Positions 34,284-45,115 of a stretch of DNA of 64,000 bases are shown here, one piece after another. This stretch comes from Hydrangea macrophylla. Its lineage: Eukaryota > Streptophyta > Magnoliopsida > Cornales > Hydrangeaceae. Under the pieces are notes generated by a model. The model saw nothing but the letters and a program-made list of their open reading frames with translations. It had not been told where the DNA came from and searched no databases. Location of the stretch: NCBI GenBank assembly GCA_033977485.1, contig CM066994.1:117328458-117392457 (forward strand), given 5' to 3'. The translations under genes were made by a program, and so were the position numbers. The first letter of the stretch is position 1. Each line of letters starts with the position of its first letter.

Positions 34284-34911
34284 TGATATGTACAGAAATA
34301 CCCAATCAAACTCAACCTCTGTAACCTCAGCAAGGAGTGCCGAATCATCCAGTAATCGTGCTCACCATGCAACTATCCCGGGCTGTCCATCTAAGACCGC
34401 CCGGCTTGGACCCACAAGTCGGGTGTATGATGCGGTCTCACCCCATGGTAGGCGCAGCCCGGGCACATCCCGTAACATGCTGCACAAAGTTCCAAACAGT
34501 TTCCTATCTCAGCTAGAAGATTAAAGGAAGGGGAAGATAGTTTCCTTAGTCTAATAGGAACTACCACAATTAAGGTTAATCACTTCCTATTTGATTATAC
34601 TGCCCTTATCGGGGCCACTTACCTTGTACGAGTGGTCTCTTGTATCTATAAAAGAGACCACTCACCCCCTTGAGGGGGGATCGCATTCTCATATTACAGA
34701 ATAGCAATTGCATAGTTCATACGCATATACCCGGCCGATCTTTGGTAGTGTTGCCCTCCTTTGTTGGTTCACCAAAGGCCACCGGTGATCTATTACTACA
34801 AGTGCTCCGACACACCACGTGGACGTAGGTTCTTTAATTAACAGGACCAAACCAAAATCAAATCTCTCTTGTGTACTTCTTACTATCTTCATCCAAATTT
34901 TGGCATCATCA
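34284..34911 (+). repeat. 3' LTR of the nested element
   Basis: 628 bp, TGATATGTACAG...GGCATCATCA. Preceded by the tract AATGGGGGGCAAC (34271-34283), the polypurine tract. It keeps the promoter that the 5' copy has lost. Confidence 0.88.
34647..34654 (+). promoter_or_regulatory. TATA box inside a hairpin, nested element 3' LTR
   Basis: TATAAAAG lies within an inverted repeat, AGTGGTCTCTT ... AAGAGACCACT (about 34630-34662). The sequence is absent from the 5' LTR. Confidence 0.5.
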
Positions 34912-34966
34912 GGAAGTATATAGAATCTCTGTGTATTAATAAATACTGAAAATACAGGGTATTACA
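34912..34966 (-). repeat. Remaining end of the gypsy 5' LTR
   Basis: GGAAGTATATAGAATCTC ... GGTATTACA, matching 22519-22573 of the other LTR. This is where the LTR continues after the nested insertion. Confidence 0.9.
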
Positions 34967-35139
34967 TATATATATATATATAACACATGTACATATTTAT
35001 ATATAATGAGATAAGGGGTAAATTAGTAATCTTACACTCAAAAAGTAGGTAGAGGGGAGGTGAGTGTTATTTTCCAAACTAGAGGGGAGGTCCCTGTAAT
35101 TGTCATATACCTTAAGGGAGGTTAGTTTAATTTGCCCTA

Positions 35140-35170
<31 letters not shown>

Positions 35171-35173
<3 letters not shown>

Positions 35174-35316
35174 TCAGGCTCCAATGCGCACTGGACGCTT
35201 AAACCTAAAAAAACTGCGGGCCAACCATTGACCCGTGCCCCGTCCCGCCACCCTCGGTTTTTTTTTTTGGCTTAAAAGCCCAATGTGCTCTTGGTGAGCG
35301 CACTGGAGCCGGACTC
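35171..35316. mobile_element. Micron-like foldback element, copy 2
   Basis: GAGTCAGGCTCCAATGCGCA at the left and GAGCGCACTGGAGCCGGACTC at the right are inverted; AAACCTAAAAAAACT pairs with a TTTTTTTGGCTT stretch. Flanked by (TA)n/(GA)n on the left and (TA)n on the right. Confidence 0.7.
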
Positions 35317-35332
35317 TATATATATATATATA

Positions 35333-35493
35333 CAGTCAGGCTCTAAAATGGACTGGGTATATATGCGCACTGGATTTTTAAGCCTAAAAAATCTCGGGCC
35401 ATCCCGTTGACCCTCGTCCCGTCCCGCCGCTATGCAATTTTTTTAGGCTTAAAATCTTAATACTCATACTTAGAGCACTTTAGAGGCTCACTT
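35333..35493. mobile_element. Micron-like foldback element, copy 3
   Basis: CAGTCAGGCTCTAAAATGG at the left and TAGAGGCTCACTTTATATA at the right, with TTTTTAAGCCTAAAAAATC inverted to TTTTTTTAGGCTTAAAATC. Again embedded in TA repeats. The GACCC(T/G)CGTCCCGTCCCGCC core is shared with copy 2. Confidence 0.7.
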
Positions 35494-36720
35494 TATATAT
35501 ATATATATATATATGTCAATGTATTTCAGACAAAGGTAATTACCCATTGAATGAAACCACTAAAAAAATGCTGACTACACCACCGAGTCACGTGAAATAT
35601 TTTCCCCCTTTGCTTCAGCTTACTTTCCTTCGACCTTTTTATCAGTCTTACCAAACGAAGCTTAAGTTGGGTAAATATAATAACAACAATGTTAGGGGCA
35701 GAAATAAATTTCACAAACACTTATATCCATAGTCTGTGGTAGTATGATAGATTGTGAGTGTAAGTGTTTGTGAGATTTGTTTGTGCACAAAATATTACCC
35801 ATATAATAAGCCTATAACTATTTCGATACAGCCCCTATCTATGAAATACGGGGATGGACACAACGACACGGATACTATACGACACGGACACACTGACACG
35901 ATAAAATCCTAAAAAAAAAAATACACCTCGACAATCCAGAAAAAGTATCCGTGAATGATTGTGTCCTTATGTCAGACACGATACGACACACGATATATTA
36001 ACTTCTTAGAAGTGTCAGTGCTTCCAAAATCCTATATAAGTGTAAAATATCTAGCTCCGCCATAAAACATTTACATCATTTTTTGCATTCTTCATTGTTT
36101 TCTTCTTTATTGACCACACGAATGCACAGAATGGAAGGATATTGACAAACTGTACAAGTGGAGAAGATTTGTAAACTTCAATTAAATTGGGTTGGTAAAG
36201 TGGTACATTCAACTCCATCATATATGGCATTAATTTAGACTCTGAGCTGAACGTGATAGGATTTTAAATGGATAATTGATTGCCCTTATTCCTGGAATTG
36301 TATTGGCCACGAGGCCTACGACTCACTAGGACTCAAATGCACATGTCATCATCAACTTTGAACACACACAAATACACACACTCATATAATGTTATGTTTA
36401 TTAAATTTTTATCTTATAATTACTTTCTAAATAATGTGGCAATGCGACTAAATAAGTAATTTTTAATTAAAATTCAATTAATCTCATTATATTAAATCTG
36501 ATTCCACTACCACATTATTTATAAAATACTTTTAATATAAAATTTTGAAAATTATAACATTACTTAAAGGGTGTTCAAAAAACCACCAAATCAAACCGAC
36601 CAGCCGAAGCCAGACTGAAATTTAGCGATTTTGGTCAGTTTATATTACAAGTGTGGACGCTAGAAATGTGGCGAATCTAGAAATGTGCTCTGGTGTGGAC
36701 GCTTTTACTTTATAAGATTT
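35494..36720. other. Intergenic AT-rich sequence
   Basis: No gene supported. Near 35685-35795 a CACAAACACTTAT / GTAAGTGTTTGTG inverted pair may be an old foldback. A GACACGGACAC-rich patch lies at 35855-36000. Confidence 0.45.
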
Positions 36721-37832
36721 TACACGCCTTTTCGTATTCAATAAAGCTAGAATTCCTTTTAGTTGCCTTCCAAATCTATCTATTATATCCATCTATACCT
36801 TTATATAAAAGATGCTATCTTTGATTTTTAATTTTATTTTTGTTTTAATTTGTTATTTTTTTAATTTATTTGAAATGACAATTTTATTTTTACTTTTCTT
36901 TTTTATTTAATTTTCCTTTAATGATTACTTTGGGTTTTTATCGTTTTGTGATGGTATGTTGGTCATTTCTCTCACAAAACAATCTTATTACTATTATGTT
37001 AACTTTTAAAATTTAATTATTCCAAAATTAATGATGATTCAAATAACTTTTCAAACAGTAATTACAAATATTTACAATTTGATTCTAACTTTTAAAATTA
37101 AATTAATCAAGAAATGATGATTCAATCAAATAATTACAAATATTTACAATTTGGTTCAAAAATTCCAAAATTCAACAATTGTAGGTTTGTGGTTTGTATG
37201 TTTTTTCATTCCTCCCAAACAAGTCACTAACTTGTTTGGTTCTGTTTGGTGTTTTGTTTGGATTTGTTTTTATTTTTTTGGGTTTTCCCAAACAAATCAC
37301 TAACACAAACAAGGCACAACACAACCGGAATTGGGCTACGCCTTGTTTGGTTTGGTTTGTTTTGTTTTGTTTGATTTTTTTTTTCTTTTTTTTTGGTTTT
37401 CCCAAACAAAGTACTAACATTTGTTTTCTATACACTATATAAATCTATATTTATATTTATACCCTATATAAAAGATGCCAAATGCGATTTTCAATTTCAA
37501 TTTTATCCTTATTTGTCATTTTTTTTAATTGTTCTTTTTTACCATTTATCCTTTGAAATCACATACAATTCCATACATCTCCACACTCTTTTTTGATCAT
37601 TTATTCACAAACTTTTTTTTTGTTTTTGTTTTTATTTATTATTTTTTGTTCTTGAAAAAGTGAGGCGTGCATATAAAATTATAAATTTAATTTACATACA
37701 TGCTTAGACATTTAATTTTAATACACACATGCCTAAAAAAAAGAATTTTTTTGTAAATTGTGGGTAATATCCAAATATAAAATGAGATTTATAGGCATTG
37801 TGTGTGATCAGAATATTTTGAGACAACAAATT
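36721..37832. other. Low-complexity sequence flanking the first solo LTR
   Basis: T-rich sequence with CCCAAACAAA and GTTTGGTTT words. TTATATAAAAGATGC (about 36802) and CTATATAAAAGATGCC (about 37466) are alike and may be old Helitron 5' ends. The segment 37640-37750 (AAAAAGTGAGGCGTGC, CATGCTTAGACATTTAATTT) is inverted at 40125-40225 on the other side of the solo LTR. Confidence 0.45.
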
Positions 37833-38347
37833 TGTCACACCCATTCCAGAAAATCATTGTTTTATCATGCATATTGACTTTTGTGAGTTATCAATGTTAT
37901 TTGATAATTTGATGGTGATGAGGTTGACTGTGAATCAACGGTAAGGTGTCAGTGAGGACACAGGAACATGGCGGTTCATATTGCATTGGCACGATTAAAT
38001 GACATTTATATTATTTAAATGTTATTTGATATATCTGGTATTTTATGAATAGTGAATTATACATGTGTAGTATAATTTCTGATATTTCCGATATTGTTAT
38101 ATATCATTTTGAGAACTGTGGTGAGAACGTGAGTGTCACGTTAAATAAAAGGTGAGTTGTGTAGAGATTCCACATAATATAGTTTTCGGACGTTATTTTT
38201 GAACCCAAATGAAACCTAGTCGAAAACTTTTGAAATTTATAGTTTTCACTCGTAAAGGCATAAAATGAACGTGTGCGAAGTTTCGAGAGCTAATTAGAAG
38301 TTTGAGTAACTCGTGGGGAGGTAAACACAATTCCCAAAGAGTTTTTC

Positions 38348-38356
38348 TATAAATAG
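38348..38356 (+). promoter_or_regulatory. TATA box of solo LTR L1
   Basis: TATAAATAG followed 45-60 bp on by a purine-rich leader. The homologous position in L2 is TATATATAG (48850-48858). Confidence 0.5.
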
Positions 38357-38904
38357 TGGTGGATGAGATTCATTCTCATCCAAACATTTCAAAATATCTA
38401 GAGAGAGGAGAGAGAAGGGAGATTGAGCCAACAGGTTTTGCGACGCCGATCGACGACCTTTCGTCCGTCTGATTTTCACCATATTCAAGATTTGAACTCG
38501 TGGAGGTAAGATCTACGTTTTGATACTACTTAGGCCGTGTTTGGCCAACTTTTGTAAAAATCTTAATTCTAGACTTTTGAGAAAAACAGGTATAAACTTG
38601 TAGGAATTTTCTCAAATTCGAAATCCCACGATTATTTAGCCTCCTAGACGATCCTTCAAAGTTTGAAGAGAATCGCACGAGGTATGAATTCTTGATCTAT
38701 GAAATATATGGATTTTCATGTTTTGAACATCAACTTTGATATTCTTGGATCCGGACGAAATTCATGTATTAATTAGGCCCGTTAATTATGCACGTGAAAT
38801 TATATGAAAAGCACGTATAACTGTTTATGTGAGCATGTTATGTGTCTACTTGGGTCAAAGGGAAGTTTGGTGCAAATTCATCCGGGGTAAGCTCCTCGAA
38901 CCTT

Positions 38905-39070
38905 GGGGATTATGATTTTGATTGTGATTGTAATGAAATTGGAATTAGAATTGTGGTTGTGTCTGGATTGGAGGTGGGCCCAACCAGTACACAGTACCTG
39001 GTATGGAGGAAGGCCCAACCAGTGTACGAGATGCGTGGGAGAGGTGGGCCTCCTACGGCATCGACCGGAT
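38905..39070. repeat. Variable tandem-repeat cassette of L1
   Basis: Two or three imperfect copies of GG(A/T)GG(T/A)GGGCCCAACCAGT(G/A) with ACAGTACCTGGTATG-like links, between conserved flanks (GGTAAGCTCCTCG on the left, ACCGGATGAATGCG on the right). In L2 the same flanks enclose a different repeat (49405-49527). Confidence 0.7.
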
Positions 39071-39161
39071 GAATGCGTACCACTCACCCTAGACACTATT
39101 TTTATGTGTTTTAGATGCTTAAACCATGAACTGTCATATAAGCATACATTTAGAATTGTAC

Positions 39162-39180
39162 GCTCAGCATATAGCTGAGC
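39162..39180 (+). other. Conserved stem-loop of L1
   Basis: GCTCAGC-ATATA-GCTGAGC, a perfect 7-bp stem. The identical structure occurs in L2 at 49620-49638. Confidence 0.6.
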
Positions 39181-39482
39181 AGTGGAGATGTACTCCATTG
39201 CAGGTAAGAAGAAAGACAAGAAGAAGCGTGATGAGTGAGGCCGTGAAAGAACGCCGGGGAATCACTTGTTTATATTTTTGTATTAATCATAAACTGGTAT
39301 CAAGGAATTGGGTTATGTAATACGTTGTAATAGATCTTTGGATTAGTTCCGTAGTATGGTAATCATGTATTTGAACGTCTGTGGTTATGTTTAAATGTTG
39401 TATTTCAGTTATGGTTGTAATTGTTGTTGGTGTGGAGAAGCGTGAGTTATTAATTTTCACAACAGGGCTGCCAGCAGGGGAG

Positions 39483-39875
39483 CAGTCGACTGGATCCTAT
39501 GTCAGTCGACTGGGTCTCGTAGGATTGAGACACTGAAAGTGAATAGTATAGGAAACAGTCGACTGAACCCTTGATCAGTCGACTGAACCACTGTAGATTT
39601 TGGCTACTGCTTCTAATAATGGTAAAACCAGTCGACTGGGTCCCCAGATCAGTCGACTGGACCCCCTTTGCAAAATGTTGAATTTTAGTTCTGCCTAACA
39701 CAGTCGACTGGGTTCCCTGATAAGTCGACTGGACCCCTTTTGGAAGTGTTGCATTTTGAGTTCTGCATAACACAGTCGACTGGGTCCTCTGATCAGTCGA
39801 CTGAACATCTGTTGAGAATTTTAGGTTTTGGTTTCTGCTAGGTACAGTCGACTGGACCCTAGGCACAGTCGACTG
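39483..39875. repeat. Array of 12 CAGTCGACTG palindromes, 72-73 bp period
   Basis: GTCGAC cores begin at 39485/39505, 39558/39578, 39631/39652, 39703/39724, 39775/39796 and 39847/39868. Within a pair the cores are 20-21 bp apart and pairs repeat every 72-73 bp. Most cores sit in CAGTCGACTGG(G/A)(T/C)CC or CAGTCGACTGAAC. The intervening sequence (TTTTGG.TT.TGC.TA) is also repeated. Confidence 0.93.
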
Positions 39876-40111
39876 AACCTCTGTTTTCAAAAACTGTTTC
39901 TTTTAAAAGGTTTCAATTGGCCAAATCTTTTTCTAACTCTGATTTCAATGGATTTTACAACTCAGAGGGAAATGTTTCCTAAAGTTTTAAAATACCCAGG
40001 GTTGTTTTAAAGTTCTTTCCGCTGCGTATCGTTAGATGATGTTTGGATGAGCCTTGGTGGCGTGCCACGTGTCCTATTTCCACTCGTAGTGGGATGGGTC
40101 GTGACAAAATT

Positions 40112-40751
40112 ATGGGTTTTTTTTTTGGCATGTATGTGTAATAAAATTAAATGTCTAAGCATGTGTAAGTTAAATTTAATAATTTGTAGGCCCACCTCAC
40201 TTTTTCAACAAAAAAATTAAATAAATAAATAAAACCAAAATCGGTTGTGCCATGTTTGGCAAACCGATGTTGGCCTTTGTAATTTGTTTTTATGTTTTTT
40301 TGTTCCCCAAACAAGCACCACCAATTTTGGAATAAAATTAATTTAATATTTCTATATTATACACACACTCATAATAAATATTTATATATATATATATATA
40401 ATAATACATACAATACATATATAAACAACACTTTTCAATGTTAAAAAACAAATTGTAATTTACAATTAATTACTAGGAGTAATACATCTATAATCATATG
40501 TACAAAATACACATTTCCATTTTCTTTTAACTTTAACTCTCTCTTTTTTGCATTAGAGCTATAAATATAAATGAAATTTTATATTTTTTTACATACACAT
40601 ACCTATAAATTTAATTCACACACACACACATGGTTAGAAATTTAGGATTTAATATTGTTTAATTTAACTTTTTTTATGATTTACTAGATAAATACATCTA
40701 ATTTATTTTTTAATTTTGACGGACCCATACATTGCACGGGTGTCTACCCTA
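40112..40751. other. AT-rich segment between solo LTR L1 and Helitron H1
   Basis: No gene. The first 110 bp are an inverted copy of 37640-37750. At 40728-40737 GGACCCATACATTGCACGGGT resembles a decayed Helitron 3' stem just before the 5' end of H1. Confidence 0.45.
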
Positions 40752-41049
40752 TCTATTATATCTATTATATATATATATATATATATATAAAAGGTGAAGC
40801 AAAGCAAGGCTCCACATTCATCCACATCAGCATCCCCAATCCCTCAAAAAAAAATCCAACATGGCATATCCAGCTGATTCCTTGCTCTCTCTCTGCGTCT
40901 CTCTCTCATTCACCCTCTCCTTTCTTGATTCTCTCTCCATCTCTATAATCTCAAACGTCTCTCACTGTCTCTCTATACGTCTCTCTCATTCTCACGCCCT
41001 CTTCCTCTCCCTCGCAGTCTCTTCTCCACACTAAAGAGTCACGATCCCT

Positions 41050-41193
41050 CCTCTTCCAGATTTCACAGAATTAAACCACCATAGTTAACGAGAAGCTCCT
41101 TTAAGAAATCTATTGGCTACTTCTCTGGAAATCAAACCCAGCGAGATCGAATCATTGGAGGAATTCCTGAAGACGATCTCTGAAGAAAGGTAT
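41050..41193 (+). other. Exon-like segment in Helitron H1
   Basis: One frame reads EIKPSEIESLEEFLKTISEE and ends at a G|GTATGT donor (about 41190). Another exon-like piece at about 41863-41915 lies between a GACAG acceptor and a GGTAAGT donor. I do not recognise the protein; they may come from a captured 5' gene end. Confidence 0.35.
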
Positions 41194-42753
41194 GTATGCC
41201 TCCTCTTTCCCTACTTTTCATTAATTTTCCCCAACTCTCGAATATATAGTTGATCATTGATCTACTTCGGACGTCTGTGTAGATATATATATATATATAT
41301 ATATAATCTACCGAATAAATGCATGTGTGATAATGTCTGTTTCAATTGCAATTGAAAATTTAGGGTTTCTCAATGTCTAAACAAACTATTGGAAGAATTG
41401 TATCTGTATGAGTGTTTTTTTGGCGATGATTGATTTTTTTTTTTTTTTTTGACTTGGGTTGGATTTTGTTTGTTTTTTTTTTTTTTTGACTTGGGTTGGA
41501 TTTTGATTGTGCCTTCTATGTGTTTGATAAAAGGGATTTCTTGATGATCAATTCATTCAACTTCAGCAATTGCAAGATGAGATTTTTTTGGGCCGAATTT
41601 TCCACCTGCATCAGCGCCTAATAGGTAGTCAAAAACTTCAACTTCCCGTGCATCAGCGCCTTTAAATCTCTCCATCAGTAGTCCGAAAAAATCGTCTTGG
41701 TTTTCAATAGCGCCTAATAGGTAGTTAGAAATTCCCCATTTAGTCCATGTACTTGAAAAAATATATATACGTATATGCTTTAACTGCATTTGTTTGTTTG
41801 TTAATCTGAATGTTGTCGTCTTCAATTGTTGATTTTTTGTTTTAATAATTGTTGTTTTGACAGAAACTCAGGGAGATCTATAGTCTCTGCCTTGCCAAGT
41901 CCTCAAAATTTGGTAAGTGTGCATCTTCTTGCCTTATGGGTTGCAACCTTTTTTTTTTTTTTTGGGAACTGGGTAACAACCTATTTCAAATTTGGTGTAT
42001 TCTCATAGTTTAGTAAGATGCCCTCTATATGTTTGTTGTTTCAATGCCCTCTATATGTGTATTTCAGATTGGGTGTTGTCTCGGACTATTTTGATGTTCA
42101 GATTGGGGTTATTACATGACCCACCCCCACTCTCACAAACATATAGATAATTATTATGTGTCTCTAATTTTGTTTTTTCTCACATTAGTGCTTTGTTTCC
42201 AACTTCAGTGGTGGATTTGTGGTTTTATTAGATCAAAACAAGACAATTTAACATGCACGTTTTACAAATACATTCTCGGCATTTAACATAACACTATAAC
42301 AGTCATAGTGACCAGTAGATATCATCCATCCTTGGGGCACCATTGTTGAAGCAGACAAGGAGTAAGAAAAATGTCAAACTCCAGGTTTGGTGATCTTTTT
42401 CTCTTTTACTTTTTCCCCCCGCCTGGCGCCAATTGCTTTCTCAAATTATTATCAAAATGGATAATATATACTAACTGCGATGTGGGTTTTCCTTGTGTTC
42501 AACAATTCTGTGACACTTTCTCCTTTTTTTTTTTGGGAAAGACACTTTCTCCTTAGGAACTATCAAATTCCTCAACGATTGCTAAATTCACGGTCCTTTT
42601 CAGAGAAAAAAAATCAAGGTGTAAACTTTTTTGCAGTGCTTGCCCAGAAACAGTTGCTATTCCATGGGCTAACTCACAATACCCATTTGGAATTAGTTGG
42701 CATTCTGTATTAAGAGCAATTTACCAAATAGTATTGTCTGTTGGTGTTTTCAG

Positions 42754-43295
42754 GAACATATATTGATAAGAAGTGCCCGTTCACTGGCAATGTCTCTATC
42801 AGGGGTCGTATACTTACTGGTACTTGCCACAGTGCAAAGATGATGCCAACAACCATTGTTCGACGCAATTATCTTATGTTAAGAAATACCAAAGGTAAGA
42901 ACTCATCACTTCTTCAACAGTAGTTGTATTTGTTTCATTGTAGATAATTACTTTCTTGGGTCGTGGTTGTATTTTGTTGCATTAGATGATAACAGTAACT
43001 TGTATGATTACTTCTAGATATGAGAAGAGGCATTCAAACATTCCAACCCACATATCCCCGTGCTACCGTGTGAAGGAGGGAGACTATGTTACTATTGGAT
43101 AGTGCAAGTTAGGCTCATAATTTTATGATCATTTGTAGTTTAATCGTGAAAAATACTTTTATTCGTATTGATGGTGTATGAAAATGGTATACTTTACAAG
43201 CCATCGTCTAAGACAGTAAGATTCAATGTGCTGAAAGTGAGTCCAGTTGTGGGTCTTCTGGTGGCGGTGGAAAGAAGGCTTTTGCAGCAGAGTGA
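42754..43295 (+). pseudogene. RPS11: Ribosomal protein S11 (uS17) fragment with introns, captured by Helitron
   Basis: Three exon pieces are recognisable. 42754-42894 reads [20 protein letters not shown] and [17 protein letters not shown], preceded by a TTTTCAG acceptor and followed by GTAAG. 43018-about 43108 reads [20 protein letters not shown] and a stop (TAG) where Gln is expected, after a TCTAG acceptor. 43201-43295 reads PSSKTVRFNVLKVS and, after a one-base shift, GGGGKKAFAAE before TGA. These match the middle and C-terminal part of eukaryotic 40S ribosomal protein S11. The N-terminal exon is not seen. Introns are kept, so the capture was of genomic DNA, not of mRNA. A stop, a frameshift and an altered donor show it is dead. 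Confidence 0.88.
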
Positions 43296-44515
43296 GTTCA
43301 GTGTTTCAATTTTTCGAGTAGTTTTATAGTGTGTGGAAGACAATGGCATAAGATTGTGCTACTTCAGCTAGATGAGACCATTTTCCATATTTTTCTCCTT
43401 AGTGGTTTAAAGTTTTTGCAATTGATCAACTAATGATTCTATAAATTTTGAGTTATCCAATTTTCTGTGTCAACGAATAATATTTATGAGTATCCAATTT
43501 TGGGTTGAGCAGTGGGAGAGCGTGATACTGACCCTAAGAGCATGTTATGCATTACTTTGAAAGTTGGTTCTCTTGCTATTGATTTACTTGCACTGTTAAT
43601 TTCAAAAGAAACTTCTTGTGTTTGTGTCATATGTTTGCTAGAAAGATCAGAAAAGAGAATAATTTATGAGTCTTCTGCTTTTGTGTTCCCCTAAATGGAA
43701 AAAATTCCTAACTATTGTGCTTCAGGTAATTGAGTGGAGATATTTATGGGGTTGAGAGTCCAATTTGATAGGCCAGTCCGTGGTTATAAGCAATTTCAAG
43801 CAACATGTGGATTAACATATGGAAATAAAAGGATTGGATCCGAGTCATGGACAAGTCTACCTTTGTTCTCTTTGTATGGATTGGGATTCAAATTTGGGAA
43901 GAAGGCATTTTTCTTCCATTTAAAACAAAGCATAGATGACAATCAACATAGTTAAATTTATGGACTTAGTTGTCGAGCCAAGAGTTAACCATTTTTGAAT
44001 GGGTTCTTAGAGTGTTAGTAGCTTACAACCCGTGCGTAGCACGGGGTATCGACTAGATATATATAAAGATTGAAGTAAACCAAGCCTTTATAAGTTGCCA
44101 CATCACCATCCTTCCTTTTACAAAAAATCCTACGTGGCAATTTTTCCCATTTTTGTTCATTTTTTCCTTCTTTTTTAATTTTATAAATAAATTTATTCTT
44201 TTTTTTTTGTTACATATGTTTAGATAGATACTCATTGTTATATGCGCAGATTCATTTAATAGTAGTATCTTAAAAAACCACCATTAAATTATGCTATTTA
44301 ACATCTCTTCCCAGCTCAGAAGTTCCCATAAAGAATTTATACACATTACTTATACACATTTATACATCTATTATATCTATTATCTATCTATTACTCCAAC
44401 CCTAACCAAGACTATTTCTCTTCCTCTAAGCCATGCCACATGGCATCTATCCCAAAAAATCTATTAATAGTGCATCATGTGGTGTTTTATTCTATTATCT
44501 ATTATATCTATAAAA

Positions 44516-44687
44516 GGGTAAGTCTATTGTGAGAAGTTTTTCATATGAGAAGGCGGGTTTTAACCGTTAGATGAGCATCTAGCAATAAATGCTTCTCCAG
44601 ATTCCTGGGAATCTTATGACTAGATGCTCATTCAATGGTTCAAACCCGCCTTCTCATATGAGAAGCTGCTCACTATAGGATTGCCCC
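44516..44687. mobile_element. MITE with long inverted ends
   Basis: Left GGGTAAGTCTATTGTGAGAAG with CATATGAGAAGGCGGGTTTT is mirrored at the right by AAACCCGCCTTCTCATATG and CTATAGGATTGCCC. TGAGCATCTAG / CTAGATGCTCA extends the arm to about 65 bp. 172 bp, noncoding. Confidence 0.7.
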
Positions 44688-44789
44688 TATATAAATACCA
44701 AGGCAATCCCACTTCAATGAGCCTGTCCACATCATCAACTCTCAAAATCCTATGCGGTAAATCTAGCATTTTTTTGTCTTTTTTTTCCC

Positions 44790-45115
44790 CCATGTTTTGC
44801 ATTTTTTATGTATATTATATTAAATCATAATAGTGACATTGGGATGGAACATTAGTGGGAATCCTAAAATCCTAAAAATAGTGTGCTTTCTTGGAACAAT
44901 AATAAAGTTGTTAACACTTGAAAATTCCCATATTTTCAACCTTTTATACATTTTCTCTATTTCTTTTTCCTTCCCCTTTTTCGAATTTTTTATGTATATT
45001 ATATTAAATCTTAATAGGGATATTGGGATGGAACATTAGTGGGAATCCTAAAATCCTAAAAATAGTGTGCTTTCTTGGAACAATAATAAACTTGTTTAAC
45101 ACATAAAATTCTCAT
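44790..45115. repeat. Direct duplication, 184-bp period
   Basis: TTTTTTATGTATATTATATTAAATC, GGGATGGAACATTAGTGGG and ATAGTGTGCTTTCTTGG occur twice, the second copy 184 bp on (GGGATGG at 44841 and 45025). Noncoding. Confidence 0.85.

Larger units (their letters stand above)
30985..34911 (+). mobile_element. Nested non-autonomous LTR element (gag only), TSD GGAAG
   Basis: Starts TGATATGTACAG and ends GGCATCATCA, with perfect GGAAG duplications at 30980-30984 and 34912-34916. LTRs are 30985-31556 and 34284-34911. The 2.7-kb interior has a decayed gag but no RT, RNase H or integrase that I can find, so it would need proteins from another element. The GTCTGTGGGAA sequence after the 5' LTR and the G-rich tract before the 3' LTR suggest a Tat-type gypsy relation. 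This organisation resembles the gag-bearing non-autonomous LTR elements called TR-GAG. Confidence 0.88.
20297..34966 (-). mobile_element. Ty3/gypsy (Tekay-like chromovirus) element, decayed, with nested insertion
   Basis: Two LTRs share their ends (TGTCACGCCCC or TGTCACACC at the left, GGTATTACA at the right): 20297-22573 and 28738-34966, the latter split by an LTR element at 30985-34911. Between them the minus strand carries gag, protease, RT/RNase H, integrase and a chromodomain-like tail in the order expected for a chromovirus. Flanks are GATAT (20292-20296) and TATAT (34967-34971), an imperfect 5-bp duplication. Every domain has stops or shifts, so the element is dead. Without the nested insertion it is about 10.7 kb. 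Confidence 0.9.
37833..40106 (+). mobile_element. Solo LTR L1, 2274 bp, TSD AAATT
   Basis: Ends TGTCACACCC and GGGTCGTGACA, flanked by perfect AAATT at 37828-37832 and 40107-40111. A TATA box TATAAATAG at 38348-38356 is followed by a GAGAGAGGAGAG leader, which sets the + orientation. The same family is present at 45415-50518 (L2). Terminal sequences match Tekay-type gypsy LTRs, but no coding region is left. Confidence 0.92.
40752..44056 (+). mobile_element. Helitron H1 (non-autonomous) with captured RPS11 sequence
   Basis: The 5' end TCTATTATATCTATTATATA follows an A. The 3' end has the stem CCCGTGC-GTA-GCACGGG (44029-44045), then 11 nt ending CTAG (44056), the classic Helitron terminus. The base after CTAG is A rather than the usual T, probably because another Helitron-like 5' end (TATATATAAAG) abuts. 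The 3.3-kb interior includes exons of a cytosolic ribosomal protein S11 gene and other exon-like pieces with splice consensus. No Rep/helicase is present. Confidence 0.82.

Noticed and set aside
37172..37442. ORFs on both strands near 37300
   Set aside because: They follow T-rich and CCCAAACAAA low-complexity DNA.
39450..39890. Minus-strand ORF of 146 codons with repeated VQSTV/TQSTV words
   Set aside because: It is the translation of the CAGTCGACTG array; the periodic peptide follows from the DNA repeat.
41553..41825. Minus-strand ORF of 90 codons in Helitron H1
   Set aside because: It includes a repeated YLLGA segment from an internal duplication of GCCTAATAGGTAG; no family resemblance and AT-rich random ends.
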